Below are positions 34,348 to 46,592 of a stretch of 64,000 nt of DNA, piece after piece. How positions within the stretch are numbered: position 1 is the first letter of the stretch; every line of letters begins with the position of its first letter. The position numbers and the translations under genes were made by a program. The stretch is taken from contig NC_091048.1 of assembly GCF_963966145.1 (NCBI RefSeq), positions 16,740,001 to 16,804,000 on the forward strand, written 5' to 3'. The notes under the pieces were generated by a model. That model searched no databases and was not told the DNA's origin. It saw only the letters and a list, made by a program, of their open reading frames with translations. The DNA is from Tenebrio molitor. Its lineage: Eukaryota > Arthropoda > Insecta > Coleoptera > Tenebrionidae.

Positions 34348-34479
34348 CAATTATTGAATAAAGTAAACGTTTTTTTCTTAAAGATTCACATATTTTTTGA
34401 CAATAAAATCTTACTTTTAAACTTCCCACCATTTTGGCTTTCAACTGACGTTTTATTTTACGTTTGGAAAGTAGGTCAA

Positions 34480-34547
34480 GCGTGTAGTTCAAATAACGAC
34501 ATACGGATTCAAATCCGATTATGTACAAATTATTTTGATCGCTAGAT
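34480..34547. repeat. Partial copy of the AGCGATCAAATTAAT MITE
   Basis: It contains TAGTTCAAATAACGACATAC, GGATTCAAATCC and ATTATTTTGATCGCT, the same landmarks as the complete copies at 39396-39573 and 57183-57336 but with most of the interior missing. It is directly downstream of the mariner-type pseudogene and immediately before a 99-bp palindrome. Confidence 0.55.
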
Positions 34548-34552
34548 ATAAA

Positions 34553-34651
34553 GAACGGTAAGAACATTATACCGATCTAATACAATTATTTGGAGGCGCG
34601 CAGCGACGACTCCAATTATTGTCTGAGATCGGTATAATGTCCTTATCGTTC
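34553..34651. repeat. 99-bp palindrome with GC-rich loop
   Basis: The left arm GAACGGTAAGAACATTATAC then CGATCTAATACAATTATTTG pairs with the complement of the right arm, which ends TATAATGTCCTTATCGTTC. The arms are about 43 bp with few mismatches, and the loop is GCGCGCAGCGACGA. It could form a cruciform or hairpin. It is probably a tiny MITE; no target duplication was recognised. Confidence 0.75.
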
Positions 34652-34868
34652 GTGATGCTTACGGTGTTTTTTGCGCGATTGAATATTTATTACAAAACAT
34701 TCATAAAATAAATAATGCGGTACGTGTTACCCTTCATATTATGTTGCCATAATACCAATTTTTGTATGTATTGCGTTTCTATGGAAATCTGTAAAGAGTT
34801 ACCGCCATTGCAGTTTTTTTTTTGTGTGAAATTCTTGATGCCAATCCTGTTAAAAATGAAATAGTAAA

Positions 34869-34970
34869 ATGAGTGATCTTAGTGATTCCGAAAACGAAGT
34901 AGATGTTGTAGAAGAAGCTTGGAATGTGGGGTGTTCGGCACTGATTCCTGAGAAATCCAGAGAACGCTAG
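34869..34970 (+). pseudogene. Crypton-like N-terminal fragment, second copy
   Basis: The ATG-initiated frame MSDLSDSENEVDVVEEAWNV continues GCSALIPEKSRER and stops. The acidic leader followed by LIPEKS-R-x-R matches the start of the fragment at 5066 and of insect tyrosine-recombinase-like transposon proteins as I remember them. It is only 33 codons, so the assignment is tentative. Confidence 0.4.
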
Positions 34971-37900
34971 GACTGCTAAGCTAGGCGTCACTCCCTTCGT
35001 CGAAGTTCAGCTGCATGGCTAATAATAAGGGTGTAGACCTTCAACTGAAAAAAATACGGAGGCTGGAAGTCTTCAAGTATAGCTGGAGGCTACATTGAAT
35101 ATAGAAGTACAATGTAATAAGAGTTTTAGATGGATAATTCCTTTCAGGGGAAATTATTACTAATCACTTATCAGTCTTTCTTTAGAATATATCTGGTTTA
35201 AAAAAAAACATATTTTTGGATTATTAGTCCATTCGTCATTTTAACATATTCCTCTGCTGCTAGTGAAAATTTCATTAGCGGGCTAAATATTGTCACAGTC
35301 CCTTTTTAATCGTAGATTGACAGAACCAACATGCAATTTACTCAATAATGCAATATTATGACAACACAGATAAAACAGATTGATAATAGACCCCGATAAC
35401 TATGTAATATAAACTTTTAGCTTTATTCAAAGCGAGATAAGATTTGTCATTATTAATTATTAAGTGAATCGGAACTTTTTTGTAGTGAATGTGCTTTTCT
35501 ACTACTATCACTCAAACAGCAGAAAACAACTTAACATTTTTAAAGTCCTCGCGACAATCAGGGCGATTTAGTGCTTAAATAGCAATGAAACCAAAATAAC
35601 CCTTTAACAGCGTGTTTCCTGCTTCGCAATACAACAAAGGCCACGACAAATTGCCATCAATTCAATCGGACCACTTAAAAAATTTACGATATTTAAAAAA
35701 ACACATCCTCGTGGCGGAAGGTTCGAATTAACATTTTTCTTCCTGTGACGAGATTTCGTCTTTTCTTCCACACGCAACAGCTATCCAAAACGACAATTAT
35801 TTTTGTGCACCATGGCAAACTCGTTACAGGATATTAATTGAAAGCGCGTGGCCAGACTCTACAAACCAAAACAAACCAATAATCGTTCTCCTTGTACATC
35901 TTTACTATTTTTAAACTCAAATGCGCCTACTGCATTCGTTACACGAATTCAATATTAGAACACTGGACATTGTCCAAGTGATAATTGTTCCTCGAGTAGT
36001 TTTATTTTGAACGAGTAACGTGATCAACAGCGGCGCCACATGTCTTATCCTCCATACGCTATACCTGAAATTAAATCATAGATGGCTCCCGAGCGCAAGG
36101 ACAACAATATTCACAGATCACGGCATAAAATACCGATCATGATGCCACCCTATAAATAAATCAAGTGCAAAAACGGCTGGAATGCACAGTACGTTTTTCG
36201 TTTTTGACGTAAACTGTAACGTAAACACATCCTACCGTCGTGTTTTTGTATATTATTAATGAGAGCCGATGGTAATAATGAATGAATGCCAGATTTATAC
36301 CGTAGCTTGTTTATACGATTAAACCAAAGGGAAAAATACAAAAACGTGATTGTAACAAAAATGCTACTGATTTTGGAAACGATGCAACACGAAAACAAAC
36401 AAGGAGCAAGCAAAATAAACAAAACTGGCGCAGGAAGTGGTATACTGCAAGCTTTACGTCGTAGACGATTGGATTCGTTTGCTACCAATATAAAAGTTTA
36501 AAAAATATAGGTCACACGTTGATAAAGCCAGTAATTTTCTTCCGAAATAAATGCAGTGCGCAATAGAGTAAATATACGATGTTTACTACGAATTATTGCG
36601 CTTCAGATTTGATAAAAGCAATAAAGAATTATATTCGAATTATCACCGGAGCTCTTCTAAAAATAATAAACATTGTGATTACCAGTAGTAATGAGTAAGT
36701 ATATGTTACAACGACGCCAAATAACGCGGCAATTTTCAACGTTGACAACCGAACAGATTTAGACTAAATAATATTTACGTTTCTTTTAAGTAATAGGCCA
36801 TAAAATTAAATTGTCCACAAACAAAAAAAAAAAACTCATCACGTGCCAAACGGAAAATGAGAGTGACAGCTCGAGACAGTTCGCGGCGGGTTACTTGCAT
36901 TCCAAATAATAATGCCAACACATTTGTAACTTTTTGTTTTGTTAGTTGGTATCCAATTCTGTCTAAAACGGAAGCTCAACGACACCGGCCAAAAAGCGTG
37001 TTATGCAAATATTAAAACGCAGTTAAACAAACAAAGAATTTTCGTGGGACGCGCTAATCAAGTACCGTTTCTTTTACGTTTCATGAAACGGCAATCGATC
37101 AATCGAATTTTTGTACGTGGGATTTACACGTAATCTTGCACCGATTTCACTTTCGCGATGTTCGGAAAAATTCGGTAATCTTGGTAAATTAAACGAGACA
37201 TTTTTTATTATTGCTCCTGGCGTCGGACGATATTTATCACATAAAATTTTTAGAATTTATGCACACGGCATTGGGCGTAAGGTGATATGATAAAGTATGT
37301 AATGCGTCACCTACCGACTGCTAGTTCAAACCTACTTTTTGCAGTAAGACTGTAGATATATTAAAAAAATTAGCCAATTTTTATCTTTGAAGCGCCATAA
37401 ATCCCACTGAACATACTTAACGATTCCGTCGATTAATGGTAAGATATCATTAGACTTGCGATTCTATGAACCCTCTAGTTACCTATTTCGTCAAAGCGAC
37501 GATCTATTTTGTTGTTCGCAACTACTGATTATGTAATAATAATAATATTCAACGAACTGTGAATCAAGTGAAAACTGTAAAGCAGTTGACCAAAAAACAC
37601 TTCTATTTTCAAACTAACGTTCAATATTTTTGAAAATCTTTTTTTAAATCTGAACATTTTCATTCATGCGTCGACTATAAATAACAAGAAATATGTTTTT
37701 CTTGGATATTAAATTTTAAATCCAACAAACAGAAACACCTATTTATATAAAAATGATTGATAAGATTCTATTTAAGCGTCTTCGTTCGGTTGACGTATTG
37801 CAAAATAAAAAGGAAAAATAACAATTCGAATATCTTGTGATAAGAACAATGATTAAAAATGCAAAAGTGTACGCGTTGTATCTCTAGACATCATAGATTA

Positions 37901-38123
37901 ACTGATTAAGTGAAGTATCATTAAAAATAAAAAAGAATTACAGGATTTTGAACAGTGATTGAAACACCACTTCTTTAATAGGTACACCAAACAATTGAGT
38001 AAACTGTATTGAATCACTGAAAATCTTAAAAAATACAATTTTTGTTTTGGAAACATTAATTTTTAATATCTTATAACTTTAATTTTTATTCTTATCTTCG
38101 ATTCATATTCGTCCATATTCTAC
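34971..38123. other. No gene seen in 3.1 kb
   Basis: AT-rich with scattered short frames. On the minus strand near 36067 a TTTCAG acceptor-like site precedes an ATG with 18 codons (MEDKTCGAAVDH...), but no donor is convincing. No complete repeat was recognised. Confidence 0.3.
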
Positions 38124-38213
38124 GTCCATTCAAAAATCAAAAAACCACCAACGTCGCATTTTCCTCGATAATAATTAATTACTATCGGCAACGCTGTCTA
38201 GTGTAAAATTTGA
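38124..38213 (+). repeat. Solo left half of the GTCCATTCAAAAATC MITE
   Basis: It matches 6795-6886 from the end GTCCATTCAAAAATCAAAAA through CACCAACGTCGCATTTTCCT to GGCAACGCTGTCTAGTGTAA, with one short insertion. No right end follows within 600 bp, so this copy is truncated. Confidence 0.75.
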
Positions 38214-38502
38214 TGACATAATTTCATTCGCTTTTAGATTTTTTCACTTAAGTTATTTATCGAATTTGGTATGCATACCCTTCCACTCAATGTCGGATTG
38301 TCAATACATACTTTCATCAATTTTCTCAATCGTTTTAATTTACTTGGTCGTATAATATGTACGTACGCACAGTCTTGTTATATTTTTGATTATACTTTAT
38401 AAAGTATGTAATCATTTCTTAGTTTTCTTATAAATTATCCTTTCTCCTGATATCCCAACAAATAAAATAAATTTAAAACATTGAAGACAATCAACTAATA
38501 TG

Positions 38503-38583
38503 TCGGGTGTTCATTTAAATTTATCCTCAAAGTTGGCGTTGAAGAGTCGATTGTGAACGCACCACAGATTAGCTGTTTAAATC
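38503..38583 (+). repeat. MITE family 'GGCGTTGAAGAGTCGATTG', truncated copy 2
   Basis: The left half only: TCGGGTGTTCATTTAAATTT, AAAGTTGGCGTTGAAGAGTC, GATTGTGAACGCACCAC and AGCTGTTTAAATCT. It lines up with the left part of the complete copies at 46819 and 51475. The right inverted end is absent. Confidence 0.8.
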
Positions 38584-38813
38584 TAGCTTAGCAAGCTTAT
38601 TTCTGAATTTATTTTGTACGCAACCAAAAATACAAATTCTGAGTAATTTTCAAGTTTTGGTAAAAACACGACTTGACATTCATTAATTAAATTTTATTGT
38701 TTACTGTGAGCATGGAAACGTGATTTTCAAATTTTACTTCTATGTTGATTTGTATAAAATAATAAATTGATAATACCTATGCAAGATAAACCGAAAGCTC
38801 TTGACGTTGGAAA

Positions 38814-38952
38814 AAATAGTATGTTATATACGTGAGGAAAGGTCCATTGCTAAACTTGAATGATTAGATCAACTCGCTATCGCCCGTGATCCAATTGTCA
38901 TTCTCGTTTAGCAATGCATCCCTTTCCTCACTTATATAACAATATACTATTT
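38814..38952. mobile_element. Short MITE with TATAT..GTGAGGAAAGG ends
   Basis: The left arm reads GTTATATACGTGAGGAAAGG then CATTGCTAAAC. The right arm is the complement (GTTTAGCAATG, CCTTTCCTCACTTATATAAC). An outer AATAGTAT extends the dyad. About 139 bp, non-coding. Confidence 0.75.
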
Positions 38953-39395
38953 CATTCCATTTTTTAATTATAATCCGATAAGGTCCGAATCCAGAAGTCG
39001 ATATAACCTGCGTCTGCTTTTGACATTTGACAGCAGTGCATGGTGCTACCAATATTTGAGAATTTATTTAAGCAACATGAGACAGATATCATCATCATCA
39101 GATTCTTTTGTGCTTTCTTGGTTTTTCTGCAAATTCATTCCTCCCTTTTCATTTTGTCTTTCAAAAAGAGTTCTTTTCAGAACACTTTAGAACTGTTCAA
39201 TTAGGTATTCTGTTAAAAATGTGCAAACATTTTTCAGATAATTCAAGTCAAGTCGTTTTGAAACAATTGAACAATTCTGCGAAAAATTAAATAAATTAAC
39301 ATGGTTTTTTCCTCTTTTTCTTGTAGTACGACTACCTTTGGGGGACGAATTTTTGCGGAAGTCATTGTTTATTGTTGTTCTAGAGTTTAGTGTCG

Positions 39396-39573
39396 AGCGA
39401 TCAAATTAATCTGTAATCGAGTCATCCATGGATTTGAATCCGTAAGTCTTTTGCGATTGACATGTCGAGATCTAACCTGTGTTTCAAACTGTGTTTATAG
39501 GAACGTGGAGTTCAAGTAACGACATACGATTTCGGCTTCATGGATAATTCGATTACAAATTAATTTGATCGCT
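39396..39573. mobile_element. MITE with AGCGATCAAATTAAT ends, copy 1
   Basis: The inverted ends AGCGATCAAATTAATCTGTA and TACAAATTAATTTGATCGCT enclose 178 bp. Inside are TCCATGGATTTGAATCCG, ATCTAACCTGTGTTTC and AAGTAACGACATACGATTTC. The same landmarks appear in inverse orientation at 57183-57336 and in part at 34480-34547. Confidence 0.85.
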
Positions 39574-39687
39574 GTTTATAAACCTTAAAGGATTTAATTC
39601 ACAAATAAAGGGAGTTAAAATGGCGTCTTTAAGACTCGAGGTACTTTAGTTTTATTAAAATCTATGTACAAATACCCGTATCTAATA

Positions 39688-40126
39688 TAGGGTATCCCAA
39701 ATAAATTTGCCGATTTCTGGTAAAACGTTTAAACCATAAATCTTAGTCCGTAAGGATTTCTATTCTTCAGAGTGGTACCGCAATAAGGGTCTAACAAAAG
39801 AAACCGATGCGGATAACGTGTTGTCATTGTGATTTGACGCTCGTAGTAAATAATCAGTGGTTAAAAAAAGGTTCTACCGTGCGATCAAGGATTAGCCATG
39901 AAAGCAACGACAATCCTCCTAAATTATCTCTAGATTGTTATCTGTACAGACACTACTAAGCAAAATTAATAATGTATATCTTTGTGTACAAAATGTATAT
40001 TGAATGAGATCCGAGGTTCCAAATATAACAGTTGAAAACTGGTTTGGAAGCACTGGAGACCCGTAACTGCTAGTCACCGCTGTAAAAGTTTTACGCCAAA
40101 CCGGAAAATTTATTTGGGATACCCTA
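39688..40126. mobile_element. TA-flanked element with TAGGGTATCCC ends
   Basis: TAGGGTATCCCAAATAAATT at the left and the exact complement at the right, extended by CCG and GTAAAAC, define 439 bp flanked by TA. Non-coding. The end style (a short GGGTATCCC core next to TA) suggests the Tc1/mariner superfamily. Confidence 0.85.
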
Positions 40127-40174
40127 TAGAGATATAAGACCTAAGTCTTAGGTGGGACACCTGTATATTGATAT

Positions 40175-40278
40175 ACAGGGTTTTCATAAATCATTCATGC
40201 GTCAGGTATGCTGTGACTTCATGTGTTTAAATGGAGACACAGCCTTCTTGTGATCCGAATCATTTATGAAAACCCGAT
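40175..40278. mobile_element. 104-bp MITE with GGGTTTTCATAAAT ends
   Basis: GGGTTTTCATAAATCATTC at the left pairs with GAATCATTTATGAAAACCC at the right. An inner pair GGCTGTGTC / ATGCTGTGAC is weaker. It is adjacent to the element ending at 40126. Confidence 0.75.
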
Positions 40279-43200
40279 GCATTAATACAATGAACTAAAT
40301 TAATATCTGAATATTACATAACTGATTTAAACTGACTTCACAATAATTACAAACTTAATGCGAACTTGGTACGAACTTAAATGAGACTATGATGCGAACT
40401 ACCCTAAAACAACCCATTTTCTAATTTATAGAACTTCCATTCCCTCTTTCCTCAATATCCTCGAATCCTATTTCAATTATTCCAACTGATTTTCCTGTTC
40501 TCATCCAATCACAATGAGTTGGTCAAGATATCTAACATTTCCTGTTTTTTTTTTATGGTTAATTTAAATTTCCAACAGTCGCTACATTTCTTCTTACGTT
40601 AAACATACATACAAGTACTTTAACGCTAGCTACAACTTAAACATTTCCCTCACTTAAAAGAATGTAAAAATCACTAAAGCATATTTATATGTAGATACAT
40701 AATCCATGACTCACCGACATTGCAGAAGGCGCCGGAGTAAATTAGATAATTATCGCGAATCACTAATACGGACATAGATTAATTAATAAGAAAAGAACGG
40801 CTGAATTTGTACAACTAAAAATTAGGTACGTGTCGATTAAAAAAAAGTAATAAAAAAACTTGCGAAAGGAGAAAAAATGTGAGCTCATAGTTGATAGACA
40901 TTGCTGAAATTTTATTTCTTTCTCCATACAACAAACATCATTAAACATTGATGTGGTTTAGAAAAAGAGACCACTTTGGTACAGTCCTCCGGAAATATAA
41001 TCGAAATTCGCAATTTCCTTTCTAAACTCCCGACCTTGCGCACGAACTGCATTCGAATCAATTCCGACTGGTGAAAGATGAAGTAGAAAAAGTTCCGCCC
41101 ACTAAATTGCTCTAACATATTAAACTAGATGAAAGGGCAGCCAAAGATGATACGAAAAATTCCAGTAATAAAACCTCTAAAATGGGTTTAATTGCATTAC
41201 GGCGACGAGTCGTTAAATTAAATGTTTACAATATTACGTCGGTTTATTACAACTGTAATGGAGCTATATGTAGCTTACTTTTGCAGTGGAAAAATGTTAC
41301 AGTAGTTACCCCGTGACCGTGACGTATATTCTTCGTGTTATTTACTGTTGGCGCAATTTATTAATAATTTTCAAATGTTTACTATTTTACATAACACATT
41401 ATTTGCACGTTGCAACCGTTGCACGCCCACAATATCTTAAATCATCGTCCCAATGCACAACACCACCCTACTAACAACCAAAAAAATCCATTCGAGTAAT
41501 TACTCCGACACCCTATTACTTATTTTCGTCGTTCCAATACAAAACACCAAGTTAGTTAAAGTGGTTTACATTGTATTCCGGGATAATGGAAAAGTTTCCA
41601 AGACGCTTCCTCTCAAATTACCCCCCTATACGAAAAAAAAACTAATCCAGGATATTGTTCTAGTCCGGGAACCAGACGGATCGAATGGGTTTTTACGAGC
41701 ATATCTAAAAATGCCTAGACGGTCGAAAGCGCACCCTCCCCCCCAACACCGTGTATTAATCGATTGCAGCTTTTTTCCCTGCACGAATTACACGCCAATT
41801 TTTTTCCACCAGCCGGCAGCAAAACAAATTAACGATGATTTGCAACTTGCTTCGAGGCCAATGGAACCATAAATTAGACGCACATTTACTCTGCCATTCT
41901 TATTTCTGTCGACGTTAAGAAAGATGATGATAGTAGTGACGGAGGAGAGAAGTGCGATTCAATTACGTGGGCGATTGCTCGATATCACCCCGGAGTGCAC
42001 AAGGGCGAAGAAAAATTGAACGCGTCCAACATAATTGAGAGTGATGTTGACGGCTCGTCCTCTCCGATCTTTGCTCAAGACCTTAAATTGCAATTGAAGA
42101 ACACAATCTTTTCTTTAGATCCCGGCCTTGGAGATGCATTAAGCAGCCCAATGCTTTAGAAACTGGGAAGATGGTAGCGCGATAACCCACCCGATCCATA
42201 TAGGGCACAAGAACGGGCTCCATGAATAAAATATAAGTCAACAAATATGGCTCGGGCGGCTCCATCCTTCAAGGACTATCAATTACGGGAAAGGCCACCA
42301 GGACGTTTCTCCGGAAATCGCCGTGCCAAAGTTATTTCAAAGCCGACACCATTGATCATAAACCAGATCGACCCCACCCCAAAATTGATTGACAATCAAA
42401 AAATTAGTAAAACACCTCTTTCGGAAATATCCAAAGACAAATATTCACATTTCATTTTACCTACATTTCTGATGATCTAAACAAAAAGCCCAGACGAAAC
42501 AGTTGCTAAAAAAATTCTGCATTGGTCGTTTCAAAGACAACTCGAATTAGAAGCTCCAACTGGTCCTACAGTTGATTACATAACCTCAATTTGAATATTC
42601 CTTGGAGATTATACTATACAAACGGTGGTGTACTCGTACATTGGTGGGTGTTTTATAGGTTAACATCTCCCAACACTAGACGGTTCCGGGTCCTATAAAA
42701 TGCCAATAAATCTAAATAAAGAATGTGTGCGGCGTAACGGCAACTTCCAATAAACCAAGAATACATCATTACCGCTCCAAAAATATCAATGGACCGCATG
42801 CATCAAGTTGCCTTTCATTAATGATGGTTCCATGACCATGGCCAATCTAATTCAACGAACGAACACACCCCAACGGCAAAAACTTCCTGCACAATATACA
42901 ATGCGGCCGCCATTCGCTTCCAAAGACAATTCCTCCACAACTCTATTAATTATCTGGAGAGCGATAGATAAAAGGTAACACTGTCACAATTTCAAGGATG
43001 TATAATACCTATACAAGCTAGGACCTCGCTAGAAGCGCTTCCAAAGACGGTGGTAGTTTTCCGCTGTGTAATGGCGATCGATAAAATGCGTTCGCCCCTC
43101 AGACTGGGTCTAGACGTATCCCAACCTCTTCCCCGCAATTCGTCCCGGAACTCACCCAGTTGTCAAATGGAAATGGGTGCATGCAATTTGAAAATTTGCG

Positions 43201-45106
43201 ACTCTAGTTCTAAAAGCAGACGACATCGGCAGGTGTGGACGATGTAAATCAGTTCTTCTACAATGCTGCATTTGATGCTGACGCATAGATCCAGAGATAC
43301 ATTAATTACAAATGAGAAAAGTTATCAACGAAAATAAATCGACGGGTTGTATCTGTGCACATGTGGTGCAATGACGACAACGTTGCGTTCTGAACGTAAT
43401 TCAAAGAATGATCTCGTTTTTAATCCAAATAAACTGAATCCTCTGACGTCAGGTGATTCTGAAACAATGTCACTGTTGCTACTAGGAGATATCTCTGGTC
43501 GATCGTTGTGGAATAATAAAACACCGCTAGATTAAGAAAATCACGTAATGGATTTCTCGATTCATTAATCGGACACGAACTGTCCAGAATCGGATTAATC
43601 ACATGAAAATAAAGTTCGTGATTTTTTCCACAACGTTAATATCCTCGTCGTCTGTTTAGCACGTTAATTATTACGGACGAAGGTCAGTCATCCGTGGTAT
43701 CAACGGACACATAAACTGTCAACCAGCCACGAGAACGAATATTCAATGTCAACGCCCAACGATGAATTCCACCAAAAAAAAAATCTCACAGATTATACAT
43801 CAAATGAAAACGTGAGAGACTCCTCCACATAAATCCAGACCCACCAAGAAACATGAAGCAACACGTCGACGTCGAGCCAAACTGGGACATTATACTTTGA
43901 ACCAACTGGAATTAGTCATCTTCGTCGAGGGGTTAACGATCTTCCTGACATCCATCCAACGTGGATGACTCATTTGTGTCCTGACCAACGCAAGTCGCAA
44001 ACGAAATCCATCGTCCATGAAACCGTTCGTAATTCTTCAGTGAATGTGCAAGGGTGTGTTGCAACTACACAATTCGTGATCAAAAGATTCATGTGCGGGT
44101 GGGTGGTCGCTTTAATTGCACATCAACCCCCTCGAAAGAGGGGGCGACGATTTATTCTCGTCGGTATTCCGTACGCGTGGAGGTTCTACTTTGTATTTAC
44201 GTCGTGATTTTCGAGCAATATCCTTCCATTAAAAATGGCACTTTCCCATCTTCCAAGTATTTTTTAACTTCCACGAAAGAGATTACCGAAGAAAAAACTG
44301 TTTTGCATTTGCGTGTCCGATACGGTTTTATCGATTGCCTAACCGAGTTTCCTGCTTACATTTTGAAAGTTATTTATTCGGCAAACCCACAAGTAGGTAA
44401 ATCCTTGTCGCTCCACGGAGAGACTCGGATCAGGTTTATTAATCCAACTTTATACCCTTGCACAAGGAACGAAAGTTTCGCCACAAATTAGGAATAACCG
44501 AATGCAACCGGTTTACGACACAACGGCACGGAAAGGGTTCGTGACCGAAAACGCCAAGGTGCGATCGGCGACTTCCTCGCATTTGGAAAAAAATTAATCT
44601 TTCAGGATCGTCGTTCGAAGGCCTATCCTTGAAAGGGAACGGCACCTTTTGGACGGCCGGAAGCTTGGCGGTCGTCGGCGAGACACCGCCGTCAAGGATA
44701 TCCAGGGTCATTGCACGACAAACTCGCACAACTCGGCCACAGACGCGGTTCGAAGCGACCAACTTCTGTTCGACAGATGGAAGGACAACGGCACCGAGCA
44801 ACGCGAATCTTGGACCAGTTGAAAATCGCCGATCACTTCCAGTCACCGTCACCGGCACCGACGAACCCCAATTTCCATCGTCAATATTTACCGTTCGTGT
44901 TTGCATCTTGCAGCCACTTTCGAAAAGGTGCCGAAGGCGAAACGGCTACTTTCAAGACAATACGATACATTCGAACCATTACACAGTGATGATGACAATG
45001 ACATTAAGCTTCATCTTTGAAAGGATCTGAGAAGTCGACACTAATTAGCATCGTTACCCTAACGTTTTCTATAGGTTACTGTGAATATGTTGTGTATCTG
45101 ACTTAC
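40279..45106. other. Unassigned 4.8-kb stretch with GC-rich patches
   Basis: The first 1.2 kb is AT-rich. From about 41440 to 45020 GC is higher, with a marked CpG-rich patch at 44510-44950 that is open in several frames on both strands. The longest frames (139, 145, 155 and 133 codons) overlap each other, lack splice signals at their ends and show no family motif. The patch could be a promoter or 5' exon region, or unrecognised exons. I make no gene call. Confidence 0.35.
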
Positions 45107-45167
45107 TGCACGTAGGCAACCTTATTGGGGGTCTCGGGGGTGTTCATTGTTCTCACCGCTGCCTTAC
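45107..45167 (-). CDS. Candidate isolated exon (unidentified gene)
   Basis: On the minus strand a good acceptor (pyrimidine-rich TTTTTAATCTTTATTTTCAG ending at 45168) is followed by 61 bp and a near-consensus donor (GTGCA before GTAAGT at 45106). The middle frame is open throughout and contains an ATG: MNTPETPNKVAYVQ. It cannot join the first Madm exon found here in frame: an ATG-frame splice would be out of phase, and the phase-0 frame contains a stop. It is therefore either a 5'UTR exon or part of another gene. I do not recognise the peptide. Confidence 0.35.
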
Positions 45168-46592
45168 CTGAAAATAAAGATTAAAAATCAGACTCTTTTC
45201 ATTTAACCGTGTTAAAAAAATGGTCAATGTCAAAAATAATATTAATTAATTAAACATTACACAACTCCACCATCCTGTTTAAATGAAACAAAAATACCCA
45301 CTTGGTGTTTTTACAGAAACACACGCAACTGAATTCCTGTAACTGATGGAAAATTTGAATTTCTCTTGACGGCAGAACACGTAATTTCTACAGGCAATCT
45401 ATAACCGTTGGACAATTATACAATTTAGATTATTTTCTATTTTATTTAGAAAAGCTCTAGTTGAAGTAGTTAAAGATGTCACCATTAGGTTATTAAGAAA
45501 CGATTAACGAAACAGAAAATATTAATCACATTAACACAATTTCCAGCCAATAATCTAGTTCACAGATATAAAATTTACCATTCGGATCTCAAAAATAACG
45601 CACATTGAGAACATAAGCCTTATTTCACTTTTGTGGTTCATTCTTCTTGTATGTACATTGCGTGCTTATTACTCTAAAGCTACTGCAAAATTTATCGCGT
45701 TGTACACTAAATTAAAACTTTACTGATTGTAAAAATACAAATAATTATGTACTGTAGTTATTCTGGATATCAATGAATATTGAGTGACGTCAATACTGGT
45801 TCGATTTACGATATGAATTCAAGAGCGGATTTCCTGTGTTATCATCATCCCATAGCTCGTCCGCATGTTTCATTCAAAACTTTCGTTATCAGATATAGTC
45901 TTATCGTCGTAGTAATACTAGTAAAATGAAATTCGGCAGGATCAAAATCAAATAGAAGCGTTCTTTATTGAATCTTCATTTAGTTGTTGACATTAAAAAA
46001 CGCCTTTACAAGGTATACAATTTTAATCAAATATTTACCCACATCAGTTTCAACCTTCGGATGAATTCGAAACGCAATTCGATTTGTTTAACAAAAAACA
46101 TAATGTCACCAAATAATTGAAAAGCAAACTTGCAAGTGATTTTCCAGCTAATAAAATTGTATTGAAGGTGCGCACAGAACGACAATTATTATTCTTTTAC
46201 CCATGTTTGTAACTGAACAAATTAAATACAAATTAATATTACAATACGTTTTTAGTATTTTTACACTTTTATGTTTCTCTTGATTCCTTTCATGCGTATA
46301 TTACGCGAATTGGTGTCCGGTTTTTTTGAGCACTCAAATTAATTGATTTAAAAATATGAACTCACATGGAATCGCATATGACTGAGCGGTGTTAAAATAG
46401 TGGAAAAACAAATAAATGATAAAAAATATGTGCGTCAAACCACATAAATTAAAAACATTTTATTGTACAGCAAAAAAAAGCATTTTATGCAAATAAACTG
46501 ATGGAAGAATGAAAGAAATACTAATAAAATACATATTGCGTTTAATTATTCGCATCCAATAATTTCAATTTTAAAAAACTTCTAAAAATAAC
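45168..46592. other. No gene seen
   Basis: AT-rich sequence upstream (minus strand) of the candidate exon. No repeats with two ends and no frame of interest. Confidence 0.4.

Noticed and set aside
36019..36067. Minus-strand acceptor followed by a short ATG frame (MEDKTCGAAVDH)
   Set aside because: I considered it as the missing Madm N-terminal exon, but the peptide does not match the acidic segment and no good donor is present.
41453..41872. 139-codon plus-strand frame
   Set aside because: No conserved motif, no splice or promoter context, and amino-acid composition that follows base composition. Not called.
44439..44906. 155-codon minus-strand frame overlapping plus-strand frames of 133 and 92 codons
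   Set aside because: Same CpG-rich effect; no frame is supported by splice sites or family resemblance.
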